Notes: generated by a model not told the origin, from the sequence alone. Positions 52,156-61,568 are shown, counted from the stretch's first letter. The stretch: DNA of 64,000 nucleotides from Planifilum fulgidum (GCF_900113175.1 NZ_FOOK01000007.1:62001-126000), one strand, 5' to 3'. Program-made: numbers and translations.

Positions 52156-54009
52156 GTGATAGAAATCCGACCTTGTCTTTGCGGGAGGGCTGGTGGATGC
52201 TTGGGGGGACGCTGGCATTTCCGCAACTGGAGCTTGAAAGGGAAATCCCTCTTTTTCTTCGCGGTGTTGATTTTGCTGCCGTCGACCGTTTTCAGCTCCT
52301 TCGTTCTTTATCAGGTGAACCAGATTTTGAAACGGGAAGCCGTGGAGTCGACAGAGCGACACCTGGACGCGGCGGAAAAAAATTTGTCCGCCAAGATTCA
52401 GGACATTGAAGATATTTCCTCCTACATGATCTTCAGCGAAGATTTCCGAAATTACATGGCGCTGGAGCGCGCACCGGAAAACGCGCAGGTTTTTGAGGAT
52501 CTTGAAGAACGGTTGAAGGGGTTTTTAACCTTCCATCTGGCGGGGAAAAACTACATCAATTCGGTCACGGTCGAGGGAATCAACGGCAACAAACTCCATT
52601 TCGGCGAGCCGGTGCGGGCCGCTGAAAAACAATGGATTCGCCTTGCCAAGGAAAGGAAGGGAAAAATTGTTTGGAGCAGCGCTTACGCGGTGTCGAGCGG
52701 TTGGAGCGGCAAGAAGTACGTGGTCACTCTTTTTCGGGTGATCAATGACATCAATGATGCGAAACGGCCCATCGGTCTGGTGCGAATTCGGATCAACGCC
52801 AGGGATTTGTATCAATCCTTCACCGGGGCGGTCACCCGGGATAAGGGAAGGGTTTTTGTCGTACAACGGGACGGTTCCGTCGTTTTGGACGATGATGACA
52901 AATACTTGGGAAACATTTATCCGGATTCGGTTCTTGTGGAGCGGATTCTCCGTTTTCCGGACAACGAAACGTTTTTCCACTTTCGGTATGACAAAGGGGG
53001 GCTTGCAGTCCTTCGGGAGATCGGCGGGCCCGGCTGGTATCTGGTGTCGATTGTGGATGAAGGAAAAATCGTTCGAGATTTGAAGTCGGTCTACCTGTTG
53101 ACTTGGACGATGTTTTTGAGCTCTGTACTGCTGGGAATCCTTGCTTTGACCGGGTTTTACAATTTCATCGTGCTGCCGGTCGTGGAGCTGACGAAACAGA
53201 CCCGGCGGGTGGAGAAGGGCGATTTTTCCGCTCAGGTGCCTGTTCGTTCGGACGACGAGATCGGAAAGCTGGCGGCCCGCTTCAACCGGATGGTGGCCAC
53301 GATCCAGAGGCTGATCGACCTCAAGTACAAGGTAGAGCTGAAACAGCGGGAATCGGAATTGAAAGCGCTGCAAAACCAGATCGATCCTCATTTTCTGTAC
53401 AACACGCTGGACATGATCCGCTGGTCGGCCTTGCTGGAAAAAGCGACGGAAACAAGCCGTCTGATTGAGACGCTTTCGCGCCTGTTTCGCCTCACATTAA
53501 ACCGCGGGAAATTGTGGGTCCCGCTGCGCGAAGAGCTGGCGTACGTGGAAAGCTATCTCAATCTGCAGCAGAAGCGGCTCGGAAACGGGTTCCGCTTTGA
53601 AATCCGTGCCGGCAAAGAGCTTCAGGAAGCCATTGTCTTGAAACAGATATTGCAACCGGTGGTGGAAAATTGCATCGTGCACGGTTTTCGCGGGTTGGAT
53701 CGACCGGGGTTGATTGAGATTGCTTGCTCCCTCGAAAACGGGAGATTGCACATCAATGTATCGGATAACGGATCGGGCGTCGACGCCGCAGCGATGAACG
53801 CCCGTCTGCACGGGGGTGACGGCGAACAGGACGGACATGCATTGAAAAATGTGAATGACAGGATCAAACTGCTGTTCGGCTCACAGTGCGGCGTATGGTT
53901 CGTCGAAAGGCGGGAAGGGGCTTGCGCCCGTTTCATCCTTCCTTTCATTTCAAGGGAGGATGAGATCATAAAAATCACCAATTCATTTGGTGAGCGGCGA
54001 TGGAATTGA
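52156..54009 (+). CDS. YesM-type sensor histidine kinase
   Basis: 617 residues. Membrane helix (about 28-48), large extracellular dCache-like sensor (about 50-310), second helix (about 315-335), HAMP (about 336-390), the His_kinase motif QIDPHFLYNTLD (His412) and an HATPase domain (QPVVENCIVHGF, DNGSGV, HALKNVNDRIKLLFG). Senses extracellular saccharide or the binding protein. GTG 52156 after GAGGAGA. Ends 10 bp inside the regulator gene. Confidence 0.92.
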   Translation: MIEIRPCLCGRAGGCLGGRWHFRNWSLKGKSLFFFAVLILLPSTVFSSFVLYQVNQILKREAVESTERHLDAAEKNLSAKIQDIEDISSYMIFSEDFRNYMALERAPENAQVFEDLEERLKGFLTFHLAGKNYINSVTVEGINGNKLHFGEPVRAAEKQWIRLAKERKGKIVWSSAYAVSSGWSGKKYVVTLFRVINDINDAKRPIGLVRIRINARDLYQSFTGAVTRDKGRVFVVQRDGSVVLDDDDKYLGNIYPDSVLVERILRFPDNETFFHFRYDKGGLAVLREIGGPGWYLVSIVDEGKIVRDLKSVYLLTWTMFLSSVLLGILALTGFYNFIVLPVVELTKQTRRVEKGDFSAQVPVRSDDEIGKLAARFNRMVATIQRLIDLKYKVELKQRESELKALQNQIDPHFLYNTLDMIRWSALLEKATETSRLIETLSRLFRLTLNRGKLWVPLREELAYVESYLNLQQKRLGNGFRFEIRAGKELQEAIVLKQILQPVVENCIVHGFRGLDRPGLIEIACSLENGRLHINVSDNGSGVDAAAMNARLHGGDGEQDGHALKNVNDRIKLLFGSQCGVWFVERREGACARFILPFISREDEIIKITNSFGERRWN

Positions 54010-54635
54010 AGATGATCATCGTGGATGACGAACCGGTGATCTGCAAAGGACTCAGGTTGACAATTCCCTGGCACGAACTGGGAGTGCGGGTTGTCGGCGA
54101 AGCGCACAACGGAAAGCAGGCGCTCCGGCTTGCCGAGAAACACGATGTCGATCTCGTTTTGACGGATGTGAAAATGCCGGAGATGGACGGACTGGCGCTG
54201 GCCGAAGCGTTGCGGCGCGAGAGGCCGCAGGTGCGCATCGTGATGATCAGCGGATATGACGAGTTTGAGTATGCACGGCAGGCGCTCCGGTTGGGTGTCG
54301 AAGATTACTTGTTGAAACCGGTGGATATCGATGAATTGTGGCAACTGGTCAAAAGATTGGCGCATGAACGAAGAAAGGAATTGGATGAGGAACGCGAGGA
54401 GCAAAAAGAAGCCTTGACCCGTTGGGTGATGAGCCAAATTCTCTCCCTGCCGGCGCCGGAGACAGGGCGAAAGGAGCGTTATTTCCGCAGGGTTCGGGGT
54501 TTTTGGCTGTGTGTCAGCCAGTTGGACGCTTATGCGGAGCTGGAGCGGCAATTGACGGAAACAGAGCGGAAGGACTTGGAAAACAAGTGGCAACGCCTCG
54601 TGATAAAGGAGCTGAGCGGGGCGGGGCTCACATGA
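54000..54635 (+). CDS. Response regulator, receiver part of a split YesN-type protein
   Basis: 211 residues: full receiver domain (VDDEP, phosphoacceptor Asp56 in LTDVKMPEMDG, ISGYDEFEYA, LLKPVD) plus the start of the linker domain. No DNA-binding domain. In intact YesN proteins (about 500-560 aa) this continues into an AraC helix-turn-helix, which is found in the next frame from 54632, joined by an ATGA overlap. Either a real two-protein split or a frameshift near 54590-54632. Confidence 0.8.
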   Translation: MELKMIIVDDEPVICKGLRLTIPWHELGVRVVGEAHNGKQALRLAEKHDVDLVLTDVKMPEMDGLALAEALRRERPQVRIVMISGYDEFEYARQALRLGVEDYLLKPVDIDELWQLVKRLAHERRKELDEEREEQKEALTRWVMSQILSLPAPETGRKERYFRRVRGFWLCVSQLDAYAELERQLTETERKDLENKWQRLVIKELSGAGLT

Positions 54636-55687
54636 CGGCAGGGGAAACCGTTTCGTTTTTTACCCATCCCAATTGCCATGTCGCCGTCTGTTTGCTTGCC
54701 GGAACGTTGGATGGCGAAAAGGTCGGGAAATGGTTTGCGCGCCGTCTGGAACGGATTTGTGAAGCGTGGGACGGACCGAGCCGCCTTTGCTTCGGCGTTG
54801 CCGGTCCGTACGGCGATTTGTCTCTGTTGAATGAAGCGTACGAGCAAGCGCTGACCGCCCTGAAAAACAAAGTTTCCGATGGGGATCACTGCATTTTTTT
54901 CCACGGGGCGGATTCGGGGAATGGGAGGCCGGCCGGTACACTTTCGCAGCAAGGAAGTGGGACGGAAAGTGAAAACCGGTCGAAGGGGAAAAACCGAACC
55001 GGACAGGGGCGTCGATGGATTGATCTGAGGGAAGCGGAAAAGGTGCTGATGGAAGCTCTCCTGCAAAACGACGCCAAGGCGTTGACCGTGAATGTGGATG
55101 CGCTGTTTGAAAGGCTCCGGATCCGGCATTACTCTCTCGAGGAGGCCCTGTCCTTTTGCCGGGATCTCCGATATCTCCTCGAACTGCGGCTGAGGGAGTT
55201 TTTCACCCGATGGGATGGGGAGGGCACCGAGAGCATTTTTCTGACGGGAAACATCGATTTGCACAGGTACAATACGTTTTCCCTGTTAAAACAGTTGTTC
55301 CATCAGGATGTCCTAAGACTGGCGCAAAAATGGCCACTCCGGCGGGGAAGAAATCATTGGCTGGTGAAACGGGCCAAGGAATACATCGAGGAACATTTCC
55401 ACCAGGATTTGAGGGCATCCGATGTGGCCGGGTTTCTCCATATCACACCCAATTATTTCAGCACGATATTCAAGCAAGAAACAGGCAAATCGTTCTGCGA
55501 GTACGTAAGCCGGCTCAGAGTGGAAAAAGCAAAAGAGCTGCTTGCGAACACGTCTTTCCGGGTTTTTGAAATCGCTGAGGAGGTGGGTTACAAGGAGTAC
55601 AAATATTTTGCGCAGGTGTTCAAGAAATTGACGGGTGTGACACCGACGGAGTACCGCGAACGGCTCCTTGCGGTTGATCAATCCTAG
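54632..55687 (+). CDS. AraC-type DNA-binding part of the split YesN-type regulator
   Basis: 351 residues from ATG 54632, overlapping the receiver stop by 4 bp; only GGGG-type, weak ribosome binding site. A middle domain (about 1-130, VAVCLLAGTLDGEKVGKW, YGDLSLLNEAYEQALTALKNKV), a linker, and a C-terminal AraC/XylS double helix-turn-helix (about 245-345; FHQDLRASDVAGFLHITPNYFSTIFKQETGKSFCEYVSRLRVEKAKELLANTSFRVFEIAEEVGYKEYKYFAQVFKKLTGVTPTEYR). The frame is open from 54422, but those residues are not regulator-like. Confidence 0.8.
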   Translation: MTAGETVSFFTHPNCHVAVCLLAGTLDGEKVGKWFARRLERICEAWDGPSRLCFGVAGPYGDLSLLNEAYEQALTALKNKVSDGDHCIFFHGADSGNGRPAGTLSQQGSGTESENRSKGKNRTGQGRRWIDLREAEKVLMEALLQNDAKALTVNVDALFERLRIRHYSLEEALSFCRDLRYLLELRLREFFTRWDGEGTESIFLTGNIDLHRYNTFSLLKQLFHQDVLRLAQKWPLRRGRNHWLVKRAKEYIEEHFHQDLRASDVAGFLHITPNYFSTIFKQETGKSFCEYVSRLRVEKAKELLANTSFRVFEIAEEVGYKEYKYFAQVFKKLTGVTPTEYRERLLAVDQS

Positions 55688-55703
55688 GAGGGGGCGTGAA
55701 ATC

Positions 55704-58256
55704 ATGAACATCCATGAGAACTGGAAAATCCAGTGGTTTGAACCGGGACAGGTTGAAGATCTGAAGATCGCGGATCCGGATTATATCGATCATTTCTGGA
55801 TTTCCGCCAAGGTTCCCGGGGATGTCCATTCGACGCTCAAATCGGCAGGGATCATCGAGGATCCCTTTGTCGGCCACAATGATGTGAAATGCCGCTGGGT
55901 TGAAGAGAAGGTCTGGTGGTACCGCGCGGAGTTTCAGTTTGATGAGGAGATCGGATCGGAGGAGCGGGTGGAACTGATTTTTGAAGGGCTCGACACCTTC
56001 GCGACGATTTTCTTGAACGGCGTCGAATTGGGAAGCGCCGAAAACATGTTCGTCTCTTACACCTTTGATGTGACGAGGGAAATCCGCCGGGGACGCAATG
56101 TGCTTGCGGTCAAATTTGATCCCGTCTCCCTCCGCGTCCGGGGAAAGCGGCAGGATTTGTGGTCGGGCTTCAGCAGGGAGCGGGTCTGGGTGAGAAAGGC
56201 GCAGATGAATTTCGGCTGGGATTGGGGGCCGCGCCTCGTCACCGTCGGCATTTGGCGGGATGTGCGCCTGGAAAAGAGACGGTTCGCCAAGCTGGACAGT
56301 GTGTTTGCACGGACGCTGGCGATCGGGGAAAACCGGGCCACCGTCGCCGTCGATGTCGAGGTCGATTTTTTGACTTTTCCCGCCGGACAGGGCGCATACG
56401 AGGTGGAAGTGCGGCTGACCGGCGATGGGAAGGGCGAAGGAACGGAATCCTGGGAACAGCGGACGAAGTTGGACGGAACGACGGCCCGCGTCACGCTCGA
56501 GGTGAACAATCCCAAACTGTGGTGGACCCACGATCTCGGGACTCCCTATTTGTATCGTCTGGAAGTGACATTGCTCAAGGATGGGGAGGCGATTGACCGC
56601 CACGAGCGGGACTTCGGCATTCGCACCATCGAGGTGCGGCGATTCGACGGGCAGGGAAATCCCCGCTTCACCTTCGTGCTGAACGGGGTTGAGCTGTTCG
56701 CCAAGGGGGCCAACTGGATTCCGGTGGACAGCATGATCGGCGCGGCTCCCGATTCCCGCTACGTGTCTTTGTTGCGGCTTGCACGCGATGCCCACATGAA
56801 CATGTTGCGGGTTTGGGGAGGAGGGATCTATGAAAAGGATGTGTTTTACCGGGAGTGCGACCGGCAGGGGATTCTCGTCTGGCAGGATTTCATGTTTGCC
56901 TGCGCCCTTTATCCCGATTTCAACCGCGACTTTCTGGCCAACGTCCGCGAAGAGATCATCCAGGTCGTCAAGCGGTTGCGCAACCATGCCTGCATCGCCC
57001 TTTGGTGCGGCAACAACGAAAACGACTGGATCTACGAAAAGATGAAATCGTCGGGGGAGATTGCGACCCCGTTTTACGGGGAGAAGATTTATCACGAGCT
57101 GATTCCGCAAATTCTGGCGGAACTCGATCCGACGCGCCTCTACTGGCCGAGCTCTCCCTATGGCGGAAACGATCACAACTCGGCGGAGGAAGGTGATCGC
57201 CACAACTGGCAGGTGTGGCACGGCATGGTCGAGCCGCGCCGGTTTGGGGAGCCGCCGCGCGTCGATTACAGCGTGGAGGGCGTTTCCTTCAAGAACTTCA
57301 AAAAAGACACGGCGAAATTCGTCAGCGAATTCGGAATGCACGCCGCGGCAAACCGCTACACGCTGGAGCGCAACATCCCGCCAGGTCAGTTTTTCTGGGG
57401 AAGCGACGAGATGGCCTACCGAAACAAGGATTACCATCACCAGAAGGGGATTCTGCTGATGGAAGGATACACCGGCGTTCCCCGGAACCTCGAAGAGTAT
57501 TTGAATTTTTCCATGTTGACCCAGGCGGAGGGGCTGAGGTACGGGATTGAACATTACCGGAGGCGGAAGCCCGCGACGAGCGGGGCCCTGTTCTGGCAGC
57601 TGAATGACTGTTGGCCGGGCACGAGCTGGTCGGTCATCGACTATTATCTGCTGCCGAAGGCCGCCTATTACTATGCGAAAGTTTTCTTCCATCCGGTGCT
57701 GTATTCGCTGGATCACGAGCCGGAAAAAGCGCTTTCGGTCTGGGTGGTCAACGATCGGCGGGAAGGCGTGCAGGATCAACTGCTTTTGCAGGTGTTCGAC
57801 TTTGAGGGGGAGTTGGTGTGTTCCAGGGAAATTCCGGTGAAGGTTCCCGCCAATGCATCGGTGCGCGTCGCCCGGTTTTCGGAAAGGGAGATATTGCGGG
57901 GACGCCCCGCAGGCCGGGTGGCGGTTTGCCTGCGCTCCGTGCAGGGCGCGGCGCCGGACAACATCTATTATTTGCGCGACCAGAAGGACCTGAAGCTGCC
58001 TGAGGCGGGACTGCGCGTAAAGGTGGATGAGAAGCGGAAAAGGGTGACGGTTTCTGCGGAACGGATCGCCCGCTTCGTCAAGATCGATCTGCCCGGTGAA
58101 ATGCTGACCTTCAGCGACAATTATTTCGATCTGTTGCCGGGAACATCGCGGACAGTGACCATCGGCCATCTGGAAGGGAAGGAGGTGTGTCTCGAGGGGC
58201 TTACGGTATCGGCGTTGAACGCGGCGGATGCGATCTATGAGCGGGTTTCCGATTAA
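55704..58256 (+). CDS. GH2 beta-mannosidase
   Basis: 850 residues, typical of bacterial GH2 beta-mannosidase. Jelly-roll domain (about 1-180), Ig-like domain (about 190-290), TIM barrel (about 300-620) with acid/base Glu439 in WCGNNENDW and nucleophile Glu542 in FVSEFGMH, and C-terminal beta domains. WWYRAEFQF and WDWGPRL near the start fit the family. No signal peptide, so it cleaves imported manno-oligosaccharides from the non-reducing end. ATG 55704 after GGAGGGGG. Confidence 0.93.
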   Translation: MNIHENWKIQWFEPGQVEDLKIADPDYIDHFWISAKVPGDVHSTLKSAGIIEDPFVGHNDVKCRWVEEKVWWYRAEFQFDEEIGSEERVELIFEGLDTFATIFLNGVELGSAENMFVSYTFDVTREIRRGRNVLAVKFDPVSLRVRGKRQDLWSGFSRERVWVRKAQMNFGWDWGPRLVTVGIWRDVRLEKRRFAKLDSVFARTLAIGENRATVAVDVEVDFLTFPAGQGAYEVEVRLTGDGKGEGTESWEQRTKLDGTTARVTLEVNNPKLWWTHDLGTPYLYRLEVTLLKDGEAIDRHERDFGIRTIEVRRFDGQGNPRFTFVLNGVELFAKGANWIPVDSMIGAAPDSRYVSLLRLARDAHMNMLRVWGGGIYEKDVFYRECDRQGILVWQDFMFACALYPDFNRDFLANVREEIIQVVKRLRNHACIALWCGNNENDWIYEKMKSSGEIATPFYGEKIYHELIPQILAELDPTRLYWPSSPYGGNDHNSAEEGDRHNWQVWHGMVEPRRFGEPPRVDYSVEGVSFKNFKKDTAKFVSEFGMHAAANRYTLERNIPPGQFFWGSDEMAYRNKDYHHQKGILLMEGYTGVPRNLEEYLNFSMLTQAEGLRYGIEHYRRRKPATSGALFWQLNDCWPGTSWSVIDYYLLPKAAYYYAKVFFHPVLYSLDHEPEKALSVWVVNDRREGVQDQLLLQVFDFEGELVCSREIPVKVPANASVRVARFSEREILRGRPAGRVAVCLRSVQGAAPDNIYYLRDQKDLKLPEAGLRVKVDEKRKRVTVSAERIARFVKIDLPGEMLTFSDNYFDLLPGTSRTVTIGHLEGKEVCLEGLTVSALNAADAIYERVSD

Positions 58257-58392
58257 GTGACGGAAAAGTTTATGGTTTTGGATCCGGCTGAGATCCTGAG
58301 AAAAAATGGTGACTTCGGCAAAATCCTTCGCCGCATCCAAGCAGGTGCTTCGGAGGAAGAAATGTGGGATGTGCCGGGAAGAGAAATTTTTG

Positions 58393-58423
58393 AACACATG
58401 CCGGCGGGCATGTGTATTTTTTT
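58393..58423 (+). terminator. Terminator, right flank of the mannoside island
   Basis: ACACATGCC (58394-58402) pairs with GGGCATGTGT (58405-58414), then ATTTTTTTG. It shares TTTTTGAA, CATGCCG and CGGGCATG with the terminator at 48797. Confidence 0.9.
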
Positions 58424-58696
58424 GCGCCCGGAACGATGGGAATGACGGGCTTACGGCGCGGAAAACCCTTCGATGTTTTCGTTCCGGTTTTTGGGAGTAT
58501 GCTTAATCGCTGGAATTGGCAATCTCCTTGTCGGACGGCACCCGTGCCGCCGGAATGCCCGCTGCGATTGCATCCAAATTGCCGGGTCAATTCTGAAGGG
58601 CATGGATCAAGAAGGGCTGGGGAATTTCGGCCCAAAAGCCGGCGCAAGTCGCAGCAGACGTTGTTGCATTGCTGGGGCATTTTTTCGATAAAATAC

Positions 58697-58708
58697 TTGT
58701 ACGTTCAA
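58697..58708. promoter_or_regulatory. AraR-like operator O1 (upstream)
   Basis: TTGTACGTTCAA, identical to O2 at 58872. It lies about 170 bp upstream of the transcription start, suited to a repression loop. Confidence 0.75.
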
Positions 58709-58831
58709 CTTCATCCTTCCGGCATAAAAAGAAAAGGTTTATCGGGGGATGTTTCCAGGCCGGAGGGCACCTCGGCAAAGGCCATATGTGCTTTGCCGGG
58801 ACGGTTTTGTTTTAGAATCGTCCCAATATTA

Positions 58832-58860
58832 TTGACTATTCCGCGGCGAATTGGTATATT
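58832..58860 (+). promoter_or_regulatory. Promoter of the arabinose operon
   Basis: TTGACT (58832-58837), 17 bp, TATATT (58855-58860). Two operators lie just downstream of the expected start (about 58867). Confidence 0.8.
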
Positions 58861-58871
58861 GGAAGCAGAGA

Positions 58872-58883
58872 TTGTACGTTCAA
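58872..58883. promoter_or_regulatory. AraR-like operator O2
   Basis: TTGTACGTTCAA, close to the +1 position. Resembles the Bacillus AraR box (TTGTACG-type inverted half-sites). Confidence 0.8.
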
Positions 58884-58904
58884 GTTTAATAATCATTTGC
58901 CCAC

Positions 58905-58916
58905 TTGTTCGTACAA
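58905..58916. promoter_or_regulatory. AraR-like operator O3
   Basis: TTGTTCGTACAA, within ACTTGTTCGTACAAAAGT. Centre 33 bp from O2 (about three helical turns), matching cooperative AraR sites. Confidence 0.8.
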
Positions 58917-59037
58917 AAGTGGTGCGCGTGTTTCCTCGCTCCTTTTATAAGAAGTTCACCGAAGACCCCTTGAGAGGATTTTTGGAAAAGAAAAGGATGA
59001 CCGATTTCCGAGGATGCGGGGGAAGGAGGACAGCTTG

Positions 59038-60540
59038 ATGGTTCAGGATCACCGTCCCATATTGCAAGTCAGAGAAATTCACAAGGTGTTTCCCGGGACA
59101 AAAGCGCTGTCCAATGTTTCCATGGAGTTTCACGCTGGGGAAGTGCATGCCGTGGTGGGGGAAAACGGGGCCGGGAAGTCCACTTTGATGAACATCTTGT
59201 CGGGGGTCTTTCCCCCGACGGAAGGGCAGATCATTCTGGAGGGAGAGGAGGTGCGGTTTCAAAGCCCACGGCAAGCCCAGGAAAAGGGGATCGCCATCGT
59301 GCACCAGGAATTGAGTTTGTGCCCGCATTTGACGGTGGGCGAAAATATGTTCATCGGGAGATTGCCGAGATCCAGACTGGGATTTGTCGATCGAAACAAA
59401 CTCCGGGAAGATGCAAAAAAAATGCTCGAAGCCTTTAAGGCGGACATCGATCCCGATGATCTCGCCGGGGATTTGAGCATTTCCGAGCAACAGGTTGTGG
59501 AGATCGCCAAAGCGCTGACAATGGATTGCAAGGTTCTCATTTTGGATGAACCGACTTCCGCCATCACGGAATCTGAGGCGAACAATTTGTTCGAAGTGAT
59601 TAGGGAGTTAAGGGGAAAGGGGATTTGCATTATTTACATTAGTCACAGAATTAAAGAAATTTTTTCAATTTCCGATCGCATTTCAGTTTTACGGGACGGC
59701 CATTACATCGGAACCTATCATACGGAGGAGATGACCCCTGACCGGGTGGTTCAGCTCATGGTGGGACGGGAGTTGAAAAATATTTACCCGCCGAAATCGA
59801 CGAGAGGGAAGAAAGAGATCTTGCGGGTGGAAAATTTGAGCCGTGAGGGCGTGTTTCATCAGATCCGGTTCACTTTGTATGAAAAAGAGGTGTTGGGCAT
59901 TTTCGGGCTGGTGGGAGCCGGAAGGACAGAAATGTCGAGAGCCTTGTGCGGCATTGACCCCAAGGATTCCGGACAAGTTTGGTTGGACGGAAAGCCGGTC
60001 GCCATCGATTCCGTAAGCCAGGCCATACAACAGGGAATTGTCTATTTGACCGAAGACCGGAAAAACCAAGGCTTGTTTCTCGACCTCTCAGTCAAACGGA
60101 ACATCGTGTCTTCCAATTTGCAGGCGGTATCCTCGGGACTTTTTATCGATCCGGTGAAGGAGAAAGAAATGGCGGAACATTTTTCCGAAAAGTTGAACGT
60201 CAAAACCCCCGGCCTGGATCAAAGCATCGGCAGCCTCAGCGGCGGCAATCAACAGAAAGCGATGATTGCCAAGTGGTTGTCGACCTATCCAAAGGTCCTC
60301 CTATTGGACGAACCGACCCGGGGAATCGATGTGGGGGCAAAATCGGAAATATACAAGATGCTTCGGGAATTGGCCGATGACGGGAAAGGGATCATCGTGA
60401 TTTCGTCCGAATTGCCTGAGGTGATCGGGATATGCGATCGAGTGTTGGTGATGCACCAAGGAAGAATCGTTGGTGAAGTGTCCGGGGAGCGAATCAACGA
60501 GGAGGAGATTATTCGTTTGGCCTCGGGCATCGTCGCATGA
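59038..60540 (+). CDS. Sugar ABC transporter ATPase (AraG/XylG/MglA type)
   Basis: 500 residues with two fused ATPase domains. First: GENGAGKST, LSISEQQVVEIAKAL, LILDEPTSAI. Second: GLVGAGRTEM (degenerate Walker A), SLSGGNQQKAMIAKWL, LLLDEPTRGIDVG. CUT2 family for monosaccharides. ATG 59038 has GGAAGGAGG 8 nt upstream; the TTG at 59035 and frame to 59014 are less likely. Context (AraR-like operators, araA) suggests L-arabinose. Confidence 0.92.
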   Translation: MVQDHRPILQVREIHKVFPGTKALSNVSMEFHAGEVHAVVGENGAGKSTLMNILSGVFPPTEGQIILEGEEVRFQSPRQAQEKGIAIVHQELSLCPHLTVGENMFIGRLPRSRLGFVDRNKLREDAKKMLEAFKADIDPDDLAGDLSISEQQVVEIAKALTMDCKVLILDEPTSAITESEANNLFEVIRELRGKGICIIYISHRIKEIFSISDRISVLRDGHYIGTYHTEEMTPDRVVQLMVGRELKNIYPPKSTRGKKEILRVENLSREGVFHQIRFTLYEKEVLGIFGLVGAGRTEMSRALCGIDPKDSGQVWLDGKPVAIDSVSQAIQQGIVYLTEDRKNQGLFLDLSVKRNIVSSNLQAVSSGLFIDPVKEKEMAEHFSEKLNVKTPGLDQSIGSLSGGNQQKAMIAKWLSTYPKVLLLDEPTRGIDVGAKSEIYKMLRELADDGKGIIVISSELPEVIGICDRVLVMHQGRIVGEVSGERINEEEIIRLASGIVA

Positions 60541-60557
60541 GGAGGGAAACGCGGAAA

Positions 60558-61568
60558 ATGAGCATGCTGCCGGAAACAAACCATAAGGAGCTCAAACGGA
60601 ATAAATTATTCAACCTGAATCTCTTTCAATTCAGGGAAGCAAGTCTTTTATCCATCATTGTCCTCTTGTTTGTTCTGCTGGCGCTGACCACCCCCGGATT
60701 CTTGACGGCTGAGAATTTGAAGACCACCCTCATCGGGCTGACGCTTGACGGCATTATCGCTGTCGGCATGACCTTGGTGCTTGTCGCGGCGGGCGTCGAT
60801 TTATCGGTGGGATCCGTTCTGGCCTTAAGCGGTGTGTTGGCGGGTTATCTGGCCTATAACGGAATGAATGTTTGGACAGCTTCTCTCATTGCGATGGCGG
60901 TTTCCCTTCTTGCCGGTTTTTTAAATGGTTTCTTCATCAGCCGGATCGGATTAAATCCCCTTATCATGACGCTGGGGATGATGAGCGCCGCCAGAGGGGT
61001 CGCTTATGTGATCACGGAAGGGGCGCCTGTTTCCATCACAGGGCTGGATCCCGCCTTTTTGTTCCTCGGTCAGGGAGAAATATTGGGAATTCCGATGCTG
61101 GTCGTCATTTTGATTGTGGTGGCGGTTGTCGGGGATGTTCTCCTTAGAAAGTCGGTTTATCTCAGACAAGTATACTATGTCGGAAGCAATGAAAAAGCCG
61201 CCAGATTGTCGGGAATCGATGTGAAAAAGGTTAAAATGGCGATTTACATTGTTTGCGCCCTGCTGGCGGGGTTTGCCGGCTTGCTTTCCTTGTCCAGATT
61301 CGCGGTGGCGACTCCCACGGCGGGGATGGGCGCCGAACTCCGCGCGATCTCCGCCTGTGTGATTGGCGGAGCCAGCCTGACAGGCGGAGTCGGAACGATT
61401 ACGGGGGCCCTTCTGGGCGTCGTTCTCGTGGGCCTGGTGAACAACGCCCTGGTTTTGCTCGATGTGTCCGTGTATTGGCAATCGCTGGTTACCGGATTGG
61501 TGTTGATCGCGGCCGTTACGCTGGATGTCGTCAACAATCGAAGGAAACAAAAAAAGCAAAATCTTTGA
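60558..61568 (+). CDS. Sugar ABC transporter permease (AraH/RbsC type)
   Basis: 336 residues, about 8-10 membrane helices. VGMTLVLVAAGVDLSVGSVLALSGVLAGYL, GFFISRIGLNPLIMTLGMMSAARGVAYVIT and ELRAISACVIGGASLTGGVGTITGALLG are CUT2 permease signatures. ATG 60558 after GGAGGG; the ATG at 60537 overlapping the ATPase stop lacks a ribosome binding site. Confidence 0.9.
   Translation: MSMLPETNHKELKRNKLFNLNLFQFREASLLSIIVLLFVLLALTTPGFLTAENLKTTLIGLTLDGIIAVGMTLVLVAAGVDLSVGSVLALSGVLAGYLAYNGMNVWTASLIAMAVSLLAGFLNGFFISRIGLNPLIMTLGMMSAARGVAYVITEGAPVSITGLDPAFLFLGQGEILGIPMLVVILIVVAVVGDVLLRKSVYLRQVYYVGSNEKAARLSGIDVKKVKMAIYIVCALLAGFAGLLSLSRFAVATPTAGMGAELRAISACVIGGASLTGGVGTITGALLGVVLVGLVNNALVLLDVSVYWQSLVTGLVLIAAVTLDVVNNRRKQKKQNL

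Larger units (their letters stand above)
58424..59037. other. 614-bp regulatory interval upstream of the arabinose operon
   Basis: No supported gene. 58440-58680 may be decayed coding DNA (several short frames on both strands, none convincing). 58775-58810 holds the hairpin CGGCAAAG/CTTTGCCG. The three operators and promoter listed separately lie in 58695-58920. Confidence 0.6.

Noticed and set aside
55620-58397. 925-codon open frame antisense to the beta-mannosidase
   Set aside because: Mannosidase catalytic motifs are clear on the plus strand; antisense frame is codon-bias artefact.
58270-58680. Minus-strand 136-codon frame upstream of the arabinose operon
   Set aside because: Crosses the mannosidase terminator and shows no protein family signal; could at most be decayed coding DNA.
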